A DNA stretch of 64,000 nucleotides from JABWAN01 sp041918175 (GTDB lineage: Bacteria; Zhuqueibacterota; Zhuqueibacteria; Zhuqueibacterales; Zhuqueibacteraceae): the NCBI GenBank assembly GCA_041918175.1, contig JAYRWE010000039.1:62001-126000 (forward strand), in the 5' to 3' direction. Shown here in pieces: positions 1-7,398 of the stretch (position 1 is its first letter; each line of letters begins with the position of its first letter). Below the pieces are notes generated by a model. It was not told where the DNA came from, ran no database searches, and saw nothing but the letters and a program-made list of their open reading frames with translations. Made by a program: the position numbers and the translations under genes.

Positions 1-1147
1 TTTCTTCTTGTGCGATCGTTGAGTTCGGTTGCACGTTGTCGAAGATTGTGGGTTGATAAAAATATCCCTTGCCGGGCATTGGCTCCGGCTGCTTTCCGCC
101 CACGAGCAAACGCGCGCCTTCTCTCTCGCCAATCGCAACATACTTCTGCACGTTTGCTAATTGCGCTTCCGAAACGAGCGCGCCGAGTCGCGCTTTGGGA
201 TCCATAGGATCGCCGGGCTGCATCTTCTTTGCGCGATCAACAACTTTTTCCATGAAGCTATCATAGATCGATTTTTCCACAAACAAACGCGAGCCGGCTG
301 TGCAGACTTCGCCTTTGTTATAAAAAATTCCCATGAGCGCTTGACGTGCGGCAGCTTCGAGATCAGAATCCGCAAAGACGATGTTCGGTGATTTGCCGCC
401 AAGTTCGAGATGCAGCTTCTTCACGGTAGTGGAAGCATCTCGCATGAGTTGTTGTCCCGTTGAAGTGCCGCCGGTGAGCGCGATGCCGTCAACGCCGGGA
501 TGCTTCACGAGCGCCGCGCCCGCATTCGAGCCGTGACCGGGCACGACATTGAGCACGCCAGGAGGGAGGTCCGCTTCCATGCCGATTTCAGCGAGCGCAA
601 TCGCGGTGAGCGGCGTTTGCGCTGCGGGCTTCAAGATGAGCGTGTTGCCCGCGGCCAATGCGGCAGCAACTTTGCGCGAAGCGAGCAGGAGCGGAAAATT
701 CCACGGCACAATCAAACCAACCACGCCGAGCGGCTCGCGCAGCGTGTAACAAAAGTACGGGCCATTCACGGGAATGGTGTGGCCTTCGAGTTTCGAGGCC
801 GCGCCGCCATAGTAGAAATACAAATCCGCGGAGTAGGGGATATCGATCTTGCTCGATTCGGTGATGGTTTTGCCATTGTCCATCGTTTCGAGTTTCGCAA
901 GCTCGTCAGCGCGCGCGAGAATGCGTTCGCCCATTTTCCAAATGATGCGGCCGCGTTCGGAGGCATTCATTTTTCCCCACGGGCCTTCGAGCGCTGCACG
1001 CGCAGCATGCACGGCGCGATCGATATCCTCCGCGCCGCCCTCGGCGATGCTGGCAATGAGTTCGGTGGTTGCAGGATTTGTGGTCGGGAAAGTTTTGCCG
1101 CTCGCGGCGTTTTCCCATTTGCCGTTGATGAAGAGTTGGGTGAGCAT
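1..1147 (-). CDS. aldehyde dehydrogenase (NAD(P)+), 3' end outside window
   Basis: The minus-strand reading frame is open from the ATG at 1147 to the window edge (382 codons) and matches the aldehyde dehydrogenase superfamily, which oxidises aldehydes to carboxylic acids with NAD(P)+. Visible landmarks are the Asn-containing motif VPWNFPL (Asn150), the general base Glu248 in LELGGKSPN, and the nucleophile Cys282 in GEVCTAGSR. It most resembles the betaine/phenylacetaldehyde-type ALDH of about 490-500 residues, so roughly 110 residues are missing beyond the left edge. The substrate cannot be told from sequence. The gene has about 115 bp of apparently gene-free DNA upstream and is separate from the toxin-antitoxin-like cluster that follows. 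Family assignment is firm; the physiological role is unknown. Confidence 0.93.
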   Translation of the reverse strand, partial: MLTQLFINGKWENAASGKTFPTTNPATTELIASIAEGGAEDIDRAVHAARAALEGPWGKMNASERGRIIWKMGERILARADELAKLETMDNGKTITESSKIDIPYSADLYFYYGGAASKLEGHTIPVNGPYFCYTLREPLGVVGLIVPWNFPLLLASRKVAAALAAGNTLILKPAAQTPLTAIALAEIGMEADLPPGVLNVVPGHGSNAGAALVKHPGVDGIALTGGTSTGQQLMRDASTTVKKLHLELGGKSPNIVFADSDLEAAARQALMGIFYNKGEVCTAGSRLFVEKSIYDSFMEKVVDRAKKMQPGDPMDPKARLGALVSEAQLANVQKYVAIGEREGARLLVGGKQPEPMPGKGYFYQPTIFDNVQPNSTIAQEE

Positions 1148-1262
1148 GGTGTGAGTCAGATAAGATAAGGAGCCAACAAAGAAAACGGGGCAATTGGTCA
1201 AAAACTAAGAAGCTTTAAAACTGTTTACAGGAGTAATGGTCTTCTGAAGATGATGAGAAAAC

Positions 1263-1630
1263 TCACCCTGCATCTGCAAGCACTCGCAGTTTTGCAGGAC
1301 TATCCGATTCTTCCTCGATGAGTTGGCCATCCGTGTTTAAAGTCATGTAACCGATGGTTTGCGGACGGTATGAGAATACTGCTTCCACGTGCCATTTTCC
1401 ATTCAGCCGAATCGGAGGCTTTACGTCGGTTGCATCACCGACGTATTTGGCCAAATGAATACGAGCTAATCGGCGATTTCTTTGGCGTTCAATTCTTGCT
1501 GGCGCACATGGAGATCCTGCTCTTGCGTTTCAACGAAAAGTTTCGCGCCCGGCATCCATCCCAATTGCTTTCCAACTTCGGGCGGAAGCACGAGCGCATC
1601 ATCTTTAAGTTTGATCGTGACGGTTTCCAT
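1263..1630 (-). pseudogene. AbrB/MazE-like protein with C-terminal YVGDAT domain, frameshifted
   Basis: Reading from the ATG at 1630 gives an AbrB/MazE-like N-terminus (start METVTIKLKDDALVLPPEVG) that stops at a TAG near 1472. The frame then shifts by one base, and the remaining domain, containing KYVGDAT and GYMTLNTDGQLIEEESDSP, continues to 1263. The intact paralogue at 8971-9333 has the same architecture without the interruption. This copy is therefore either disrupted or carries an assembly indel. It lies 5 bp after the TumE-like gene and would be the third gene of that operon. AbrB-type N-termini are usually DNA-binding antitoxins or transition-state regulators; the C-terminal domain is unrecognised. 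Confidence 0.6.
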
Positions 1631-1635
1631 GTTGT

Positions 1636-2073
1636 TTACCTCCTGCGCAGATAAGGTTTGACGAGTTCAACAAAGTTTTCCAGCTTGCCACTGAATGAAC
1701 AAATGCGCCCGGCCTCGTCATGAAGATGATTGGGAAAGTGCGAGAGCCGTTTGCCACGATAGTCGCGCTCGTGATGCGGAGCAGAGTCGGCGCGGATGAT
1801 TGCACTCTTGCCGATTTCGATCAAAGAGTAGCTGTAAGATGCAATACGCAACTCGTTCTGAGGAAAGGCATATGTCTCGCGTACTACCAGCTTTTTATGC
1901 ACTCTGGGCAAAACCATATCCAATTGGATGATATCCGTCGTGATCGCAAGGTGGATTTGCTCTTCAATGTCTGAGATGATGCTCGCTTCGGCAGGGGACA
2001 GCTTTTGCAATTGCGAATAAATTTCCCACGCACGATTTGTGACGAGCCATCTTTTGAGTTTATGCGATAACAT
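1636..2073 (-). CDS. DUF6516 / TumE-family toxin-like protein
   Basis: A 145-residue cytosolic protein beginning at ATG 2073 (a TTG lies one codon upstream). The C-terminal half has the pattern of the DUF6516/TumE family of putative type II toxins: YSYSLIE, then RADSAPHHERDYRG, then SHFPNHLHDE. The paired histidines HH and H-x-H are the likely functional residues. It overlaps the upstream small helical gene by 14 bp, as expected for a translationally coupled antitoxin-toxin pair. It is followed after 5 bp by a frameshifted AbrB-like gene. Toxicity is inferred from family resemblance and arrangement, not demonstrated by sequence. Confidence 0.65.
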   Translation of the reverse strand: MLSHKLKRWLVTNRAWEIYSQLQKLSPAEASIISDIEEQIHLAITTDIIQLDMVLPRVHKKLVVRETYAFPQNELRIASYSYSLIEIGKSAIIRADSAPHHERDYRGKRLSHFPNHLHDEAGRICSFSGKLENFVELVKPYLRRR

Positions 2074-2347
2074 CAATGCCGGCCTTTTCCGCGCTCAATT
2101 GTGATTGCAGCAGTCGAAAATACTGGCGATAGCACGTCGCCCAATCGAGAAAATCTTCCTGATCTTCGGCCGGTGTGCCGACAATGAACTTAAAAAAAAC
2201 TTCCGACCTCATGCGATATTTTTTTTCATAAGCATGTAGCTCTTCCACCAGTTTGCTGATGGTGCGCTCAAGGTTAGGCTCGAAACTCATCACACGAGCG
2301 AAAAATTCTTCTTTGGTTATTTGGGGTGCGGATTTTCGTTTGGGCAT
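2060..2347 (-). CDS. small helical protein, putative antitoxin of the TumE-like pair
   Basis: Encodes about 95 residues from the ATG at 2347. This start is preferred over the ATG at 2368 because an AAAGGAG ribosome binding site sits 8 bases before it. The protein is charged and mostly helical, with Lys/Arg at the N-terminus (MPKRKSAPQ) and no membrane segment. I do not recognise a named domain. Its 3' end overlaps the start of the TumE-like gene, so it is the likely antitoxin by position. An alternative is an unrelated small hypothetical protein that happens to be co-transcribed. Confidence 0.6.
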   Translation of the reverse strand: MPKRKSAPQITKEEFFARVMSFEPNLERTISKLVEELHAYEKKYRMRSEVFFKFIVGTPAEDQEDFLDWATCYRQYFRLLQSQLSAEKAGIDVIA

Positions 2348-2596
2348 TTGCTTGACTCCTTTAGCCATGTGGCATTGTCTTGAATAAGTCGCAGCTTAGG
2401 CATTCACTCAATAAACCAGCCACGCCGCGAACAAACAAATCGTACCCAGCGCGATGCCGAGTGCGGGAATATAAAACCAATATAGGATAGCAAGCCAGAA
2501 GTAAATTAATCCGAGGCAGGAAGGAGGAACGCCGCTTGGAGAGGGAACGAGAACGATACTCGTTAGCGGTTACTTTGCAAAGTTTCCCTCTCGACG
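2348..2596. other. gene-free stretch with a start-less hydrophobic ORF
   Basis: No intact gene. On the minus strand about 36 codons between roughly 2406 and 2516 read as a single hydrophobic segment (YFWLAILYWFYIPALGIALG) ending in a proper stop. No ATG, GTG or TTG in frame gives it an N-terminus, so it looks like the tail of a lost membrane protein gene. Confidence 0.35.
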
Positions 2597-2682
2597 GTCA
2601 TTCTGAAGAGCCTTCTATGAGCCTAATACAAATCTCGAAACTGGTTTGCTTTCGAAAGCAAGGAAGACTCTTGCAGAATGAC
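2597..2682. repeat. family A palindromic repeat (copy A1)
   Basis: Imperfect inverted repeat opening with GTCATTCTGAAGAG and closing with CTCTTGCAGAATGAC around a divergent centre. It lies just beyond the 3' end of the phosphate operon, where it could fold in the transcript and act as a terminator or mRNA-stabilising hairpin. Confidence 0.7.
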
Positions 2683-2755
2683 AGTCAAGTTGTGGGGGTA
2701 CAAAGCGGCCGCAGCGAGTATACTTGGAAGGTATAACGCGAGGGCGGCGTTTCGA

Positions 2756-3532
2756 TCATCCATATCGGCCCTCGATGTACTCCGCGGTTTTGGGATTCCT
2801 CGGCGCGATGAACATGTCTTCCGTGCGGCTGTGCTCCATGATTTCGCCGAGCAGCATGAACACGCATTCGTGGCTCACGCGGCGCGCTTGCGCCATGTTG
2901 TGCGTTACGATGACGATGGTGTAGCGGCCTTCGAGCGTGAGCATCAATTCTTCGATGGCGCGCGTGGCTTCGGCGTCGAGCGCGGAGCACGGCTCGTCCA
3001 TCAAAATCACTTCGGGCTTGAGCGGCAACAGACGCGCGATGCAGAGCTTTTGCTGCTGCTCAAGTTGGAGCGTGGTGGCTTTGGTGTGCAGCCGGTCTTT
3101 CAAATCTTGCCATAGCATGACTTCGCGCAGCGCTTGTTCGACCACGTCGTCCATCTCGGATTTCTTTAGCGCCCGTATGGGATTGTGAATGCGCATGCCA
3201 AACACGACGTTTTCATAAACAGAAATCGGAATCGGGTTGGGACGCTGAAATACCATGCCTACGCTTCTGCGCAATTCCGGTAACGATACGTCTGCGTCGT
3301 AAATGTTCTTGTCGTGAATGCGGATTTCGCCGGTGGTTTTCACATTGCCATAGCGTTCGTTCACGCGATTGAAGCAGCGCAGCAAGGTCGTCTTGCCGCA
3401 GCCCGAAGGTCCGATCAAGCCCGTGATCAAGCCGTGACGAAAACGCAGTGTGACGTTTTTGAGCGCTTGAAAATTACCGTACCACAAGCTGAGATTGTCC
3501 GTGGTGATGCTATAGCTTTGGCTCTCGCTCAT
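2756..3532 (-). CDS. pstB: phosphate ABC transporter ATPase PstB, copy 2 (degenerate signature motif)
   Basis: A 258-residue PstB-type ATPase, last gene of the pst operon, starting at ATG 3532 and overlapping the upstream pstB by 4 bp (ATGA). It powers phosphate import through PstC/PstA. Walker A GPSGCGKT (41-48), Q-loop Gln96 (GMVFQRPNP), Walker B with D179/E180 and H-loop His211 (VTHNM) are all intact. The ABC signature, normally LSGGQ, reads LQLEQ (155-159), so this subunit cannot contribute a normal signature to an ATP site. Its partner has the opposite pattern: good signature, lost Q- and H-loop residues. I infer a PstB heterodimer with one canonical and one degenerate ATP site. Length is normal for PstB. 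Confidence 0.93.
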   Translation of the reverse strand: MSESQSYSITTDNLSLWYGNFQALKNVTLRFRHGLITGLIGPSGCGKTTLLRCFNRVNERYGNVKTTGEIRIHDKNIYDADVSLPELRRSVGMVFQRPNPIPISVYENVVFGMRIHNPIRALKKSEMDDVVEQALREVMLWQDLKDRLHTKATTLQLEQQQKLCIARLLPLKPEVILMDEPCSALDAEATRAIEELMLTLEGRYTIVIVTHNMAQARRVSHECVFMLLGEIMEHSRTEDMFIAPRNPKTAEYIEGRYG

Positions 3533-4287
3533 CCGAAAATTCCATTGACGTATTCATAGGTTTTGCGCGAATTGGGAGTATCCGAAAAAACTTTTTCCGT
3601 GGCGTCGACTTCAACGAGATCGCCATTAAAGAGAAACGCCGTGCGGTCCGCCAAGCGCCGCGCCTGTTGCACGAGGTTGGTCACAAGTATAATCGTCATG
3701 CTAGTGCGCAACTCCTTGAGCACGTCTTCGATGCGCATGGTCGTGACCGGATCGATGGCGATGGAGAATTCATCGAGGCACAAAATTTCAGGTTGATGCG
3801 AGAGCGCGCGCGCGATCGTGAGGCGCTGTTGCTGTCCGCCGGAAAGTTTTGTGCCGAGGCTGTGCAAACGGTCTTTGACTTCTTCCCACAGCGCGGCTTG
3901 TGTGAGACAACGCGCGACCAGCTCATCCAGCGCGCCCTTGTCGCGAATACCGGACATGCGCGGCGCAAAGGCCACATTGTCATAGATGGAAAGTGGGAGG
4001 CCAACCGGCAGCGGCGCGACCATTCCGATTTTGCGGCGCAACTCGTAAACATTTTTTGTTTGTTTGATATCTTCGCCGTCGATCGTGATGGTGCCCAATT
4101 GCAGCGCGCTCGGCGTGAATTCCAGGGTCCGATTGATCGCGCGCAGCATCGTGGTCTTGCCCGATTGCGCCGGCCCGATCACTCCGAAAATTTCGTTGGG
4201 AAAAATTTCCAGCGAGACGTTGTTGAGCACTTGTTTCAAACCGTAGCGCACGGTGAGATTGGAGATTGTGATTTGAGCAGAAGGCAT
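3529..4287 (-). CDS. pstB: phosphate ABC transporter ATPase PstB, copy 1 (Q- and H-loop substituted)
   Basis: A 252-residue PstB-like ATPase upstream of and overlapping the second pstB. Walker A is GPAQSGKT (38-45), the signature LSGGQQQR (148-155) is intact, and Walker B keeps D172/E173 but continues FSIAID where PstB normally has PTSALD. The Q-loop Gln is Pro92 (GMVAPLP) and the H-loop His is Asn204 (ILVTN). Residues needed to hydrolyse ATP at its own Walker site are thus lost, while its signature remains able to complete the other subunit's site. Downstream residues MSIY-like (LSIYDNVAF) are typical of PstB and separate it from other ABC families. It follows pstA after 125 bp. Confidence 0.92.
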   Translation of the reverse strand: MPSAQITISNLTVRYGLKQVLNNVSLEIFPNEIFGVIGPAQSGKTTMLRAINRTLEFTPSALQLGTITIDGEDIKQTKNVYELRRKIGMVAPLPVGLPLSIYDNVAFAPRMSGIRDKGALDELVARCLTQAALWEEVKDRLHSLGTKLSGGQQQRLTIARALSHQPEILCLDEFSIAIDPVTTMRIEDVLKELRTSMTIILVTNLVQQARRLADRTAFLFNGDLVEVDATEKVFSDTPNSRKTYEYVNGIFG

Positions 4288-4412
4288 TTGGCTCTAAGTC
4301 TGGATGCGTTGCAGAATATTGAAATTGAAGACAACCGATTGCTGCGCGCCGCGCATGTTTGGAAATTGCGGACTTCACTCGGGGACCAGCGCTCCGCGCA
4401 GCACAACAGAGC

Positions 4413-5297
4413 TCACCATTTTTTACGCGAGCGCAAATAGACCCGCAGCGTGATCGAGAAAGCATTCACCAGCAGCACCGCGCCGAGCAGCACCACGGCA
4501 GTGCCATAAAGCGTCGCCTCGGGCACGCCTTGCACTTGCGTGGAGATCGTGAATAGGTGCATCGACAGCGCCATACATTGATCGAACAAATTATACGCGA
4601 GCAGATCGCCTTCGGGAATGGCTTTGAAGAACACCGCGCCCGTGAACATGATCGGCGCAGTCTCGCCCGCGGTGCGCGAAACTTGCAAAATGACGCCGGT
4701 GAGAATGCCGCTGATCGAATTCGGCAGCACGATGCTTCGAATCGTTTGCCACCGCGTTGCGCCGACATTCCAACACGCTTCGCGAAACGGAACCGGCACG
4801 GAAGCGAGCGCTTCTTTCGTGCTCGCAATGATCACCGGCAGCGTCATGATCGCCAACGTGAGCGCTGCCGCAAGAATGGAGCGCCCGATCTGCGCAAACA
4901 ACACGAATGCGCCGAGACCGAAGAGCGCATGCACAATGCTCGGCACGCCCGCGAGATTGACCACCGCCAGATTGATGATGCGCGTGAACCAATTTTCGCT
5001 CGCGTACTCATTCAAATAAACCGCGGCCAAAACACCGACCGGGGCGGAGATCATGAGCGAGATTACGACGAGATAAATTGTGCCCAATAGCGGCGCCCAC
5101 AATCCGCCGGCGCGCATGCGATTCACGGGGTTGGTAAGGAGGAAATCGAGCGAAAGGGCGGGGAAAGCTTTATAAAAAAGATAAACGAGGATCAACAGCA
5201 GCGGCAGAATCATCATGAGCGCCATGCCAAGAAAGATGAACTTGGCAAGTTTTTCTATCCGCAGTTTTTTATCGACAAATTTGGTCGCAGTGAACAT
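4413..5297 (-). CDS. pstA: phosphate ABC transporter permease PstA
   Basis: A 294-residue integral membrane protein with six hydrophobic segments and the binding-protein-dependent permease fold. The EAA-like cytoplasmic loop is visible around REACWNVGATRWQTIRSIVL, which docks on PstB. Together with PstC it forms the inner-membrane phosphate channel. The segment FTGAVFFKAIPEGD before the last helices is typical of PstA. It is separated from pstC by 195 bp holding a family A repeat, an unusual spacer inside a pst operon that may tune expression of the downstream genes. Confidence 0.95.
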   Translation of the reverse strand: MFTATKFVDKKLRIEKLAKFIFLGMALMMILPLLLILVYLFYKAFPALSLDFLLTNPVNRMRAGGLWAPLLGTIYLVVISLMISAPVGVLAAVYLNEYASENWFTRIINLAVVNLAGVPSIVHALFGLGAFVLFAQIGRSILAAALTLAIMTLPVIIASTKEALASVPVPFREACWNVGATRWQTIRSIVLPNSISGILTGVILQVSRTAGETAPIMFTGAVFFKAIPEGDLLAYNLFDQCMALSMHLFTISTQVQGVPEATLYGTAVVLLGAVLLVNAFSITLRVYLRSRKKW

Positions 5298-5355
5298 GCA
5301 CGAGACTCTGTTGGTTTGATTGAAGCGCTAACTTTCAAGCCGTGTTTCCTCTATA

Positions 5356-5446
5356 TGTCATTCTGGAAGAACCTTCCCTCGCGCTCGGAACAAAACTCAT
5401 TTTGAGATTTGTGCCAAGTGCTAGGGAAATTTCTTCCAAAATGACA
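5356..5446. repeat. family A palindromic repeat (copy A2) inside the pst operon
   Basis: Inverted repeat from TGTCATTCTGGAAGAA to TTCTTCCAAAATGACA with a divergent loop, located between pstC and pstA on the coding transcript. Its position suggests a role in differential mRNA stability or partial termination, which is inference. Confidence 0.7.
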
Positions 5447-5492
5447 TGGTAAAGGGGTTGGTCTTCAAATAAAGAATGACGCCACAGTGAGC

Positions 5493-6386
5493 TCATTTCC
5501 TCCGCACGCCGCGCACGATGAAATCCGCAGTGAGGTTCACTGCAAATGTAATCGTGAATAGCAAAATGCCGATGATGAAGAGCACTTGATAATGCTCCGA
5601 ATGCACCGGCGCTTCGCCGAGTTCGGCTGCAATCGTTGCGGTAAGCGTGCGCACCGAATCAAAAATGCTCGTAGGAATTTTAACCGCGTGCCCGGTGGCC
5701 ATGAGCACGGCCATCGTTTCGCCGACCGCACGACCAATGCCCAACAACACCGCGGCGAGCAAACCGTTCTTCGCCGCGGGCAAAAGCACGCGATAGATCG
5801 TTTGCCATTTCGTTGCGCCGAGCGCGAGCGCCGCCTCGCGATAAGAGTCGGGCACGGCTTTGAGCGCGTCCTCGCCGATGGAAACGATGATGGGCACACT
5901 CATCAGCGCGAGGATCACGCCGCTGTTGAGAATGTTCAAACCGATGGGGACATTAAACACGTCGATGATCAAGCGGTTCATCACCGTGATGCCGATGAAG
6001 CCCCACACCACCGAGGGAATTGCTGCGAGCAACTCAATCGTGATTTTGAAAATTTCTTTCAGCTTAGGCCCGCAAAATTCCGAAACATAAATTGCTGCGC
6101 CCAAGCCAAAAGGCACGGCCAGCGCCATCGCAAGCGCGGTCACGCCGGCAGTGCCGGCGAGCAAGGCGAACACGCCATAGCGTTTGTTGGAAACGGAAGT
6201 GGGATACCACTCCGCGCTCAAAAAAAAATCGCGCAGGTTGAGTTGATTAAGCAGGAAGTCCGAGCCTTCGCGAAAGACGAAGAAGAAGATGCCGAACACA
6301 AAAAGAATCGCGCTCACACCGCACAAGCGAATGAGCGTTTCAATCACGCGTTCGGTAATGGCTTCCAAGCGGCGAGAGAACCCCAT
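5493..6386 (-). CDS. pstC: phosphate ABC transporter permease PstC
   Basis: A 297-residue membrane permease, six predicted transmembrane segments, starting at ATG 6386 only 6 bp after the pstS stop. The EAA loop (REAALALGATKWQTIYRVLL) and the stretch AIPSVVWGFIG are hallmarks of PstC. It pairs with PstA to carry phosphate delivered by PstS. The tight junction to pstS supports co-transcription. The N-terminal cytoplasmic tail (about 20 residues, rich in Arg and Glu) and first helix are of normal length. Nothing unusual in the body of the protein. Confidence 0.95.
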   Translation of the reverse strand: MGFSRRLEAITERVIETLIRLCGVSAILFVFGIFFFVFREGSDFLLNQLNLRDFFLSAEWYPTSVSNKRYGVFALLAGTAGVTALAMALAVPFGLGAAIYVSEFCGPKLKEIFKITIELLAAIPSVVWGFIGITVMNRLIIDVFNVPIGLNILNSGVILALMSVPIIVSIGEDALKAVPDSYREAALALGATKWQTIYRVLLPAAKNGLLAAVLLGIGRAVGETMAVLMATGHAVKIPTSIFDSVRTLTATIAAELGEAPVHSEHYQVLFIIGILLFTITFAVNLTADFIVRGVRRK

Positions 6387-6392
6387 TGCGGA

Positions 6393-7319
6393 TTATTCCT
6401 TTCCGTGCGTTTGCAAAGAATCGGGCAACGGCACATAGCCGACATCCGCAAGAACTTTTTGGCCGGTCGCGGAGCGAATCCAGTTCAAGTAATCGTGCAT
6501 CACGCCGGTCGGCTCGCCGAGCGAATACATGAACAGCGGGCGCGCGATGGGATAAGTTTTCGCAAGTGTGGTTTCAATGGTGGGAGGAAAGGAAGCGTCG
6601 CCGGCTTTCTTCGAGACGGATAACATTTTGACCTCAGGCGTGTGATAGCCGAGGCCGCTATAACCAATCGCGCACGCCGTGTGCGCCACGAGATCGACAA
6701 CGTCTTTGGAACCGTTCATATCGCGCGAGCCGAGCGCAAAGTCGCGCGACTTGCCAAGAATGGCTTCGCGAAAATATTCATACGTGCCGGAGTTGGATTG
6801 GCGGCTCACGCGGATGATCTCATCGCTGTCGCACCCAGGCACAGTCACACCGAGCTGCGACCATTTAGAGATCGTTCCGCCCTCACCGTAAATAGCGGCA
6901 AGCTGCTCTAACGAAATCTCTGTGAGCGGATTGTCTTTATGCACATAAACTGCGAGCGCATCATAGCCCACCAGAAACTCTTGCGGCGTTTTGCCGGTGT
7001 TTTGCTTGGCGCGTTCGATTTCATCTGCATGCATTTCGCGGCTGCAATTGGCAATGTCAACCGTGCCCGCGATCAACGCCGCGATGCCGGTGCCCGATCC
7101 GCCGCCGGAAACTTCCACCGATACGCCTGGCACAACCGTTTTATACTCTTCGGCCCATGCCTGCGCGACATTGACCATCGTGTCAGAACCGGAGTTTTGA
7201 ATAATCGACGATTCGGATTGTTGCTGTGCGGCGTCTTCTTTTTTGCCGCAACTCAAAGCGAGGAAGGTGAAAAAAAAGCAGGCAACACGCAACATAGAGC
7301 GGTGAGAACGTAACGACAT
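6393..7319 (-). CDS. pstS: phosphate-binding lipoprotein PstS
   Basis: A 308-residue substrate-binding protein. The N-terminus is a lipoprotein signal ending in the lipobox FLALSC with Cys24 as the lipidation site. The phosphate-binding loop SGGGSGTGI follows the early motif GSDTM, and the later SRQSNSGTYEYF segment supplies further ligands, all as in the PstS family. Start ATG 7319 has AGGAGAAGGA directly upstream. It captures inorganic phosphate in the periplasm and hands it to PstC/PstA. It follows the PhoU-fusion gene by 79 bp; no clear Pho-box could be recognised by eye. Confidence 0.95.
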   Translation of the reverse strand: MSLRSHRSMLRVACFFFTFLALSCGKKEDAAQQQSESSIIQNSGSDTMVNVAQAWAEEYKTVVPGVSVEVSGGGSGTGIAALIAGTVDIANCSREMHADEIERAKQNTGKTPQEFLVGYDALAVYVHKDNPLTEISLEQLAAIYGEGGTISKWSQLGVTVPGCDSDEIIRVSRQSNSGTYEYFREAILGKSRDFALGSRDMNGSKDVVDLVAHTACAIGYSGLGYHTPEVKMLSVSKKAGDASFPPTIETTLAKTYPIARPLFMYSLGEPTGVMHDYLNWIRSATGQKVLADVGYVPLPDSLQTHGKE

Positions 7320-7398
7320 TTCCTTCTCCTGTTTGATGAAAAGCTATTGACTAAACGTGCAGTGATTTTTTCTCCATGTTATCGTCCTGAAAATGAGA

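Noticed and set aside
500..1168. 222-codon plus-strand ORF
   Set aside because: It is the shadow of the aldehyde dehydrogenase on the minus strand; the product is Arg/His-rich with no family resemblance.
5586..6623. 345-codon plus-strand ORF opposite pstC/pstS
   Set aside because: Antisense shadow of the permease and binding-protein genes; composition is typical of reversed coding sequence.
7320..7398. Pho-box upstream of pstS
   Set aside because: No pair of PhoB-type direct repeats could be recognised; FCB bacteria may not use that consensus.
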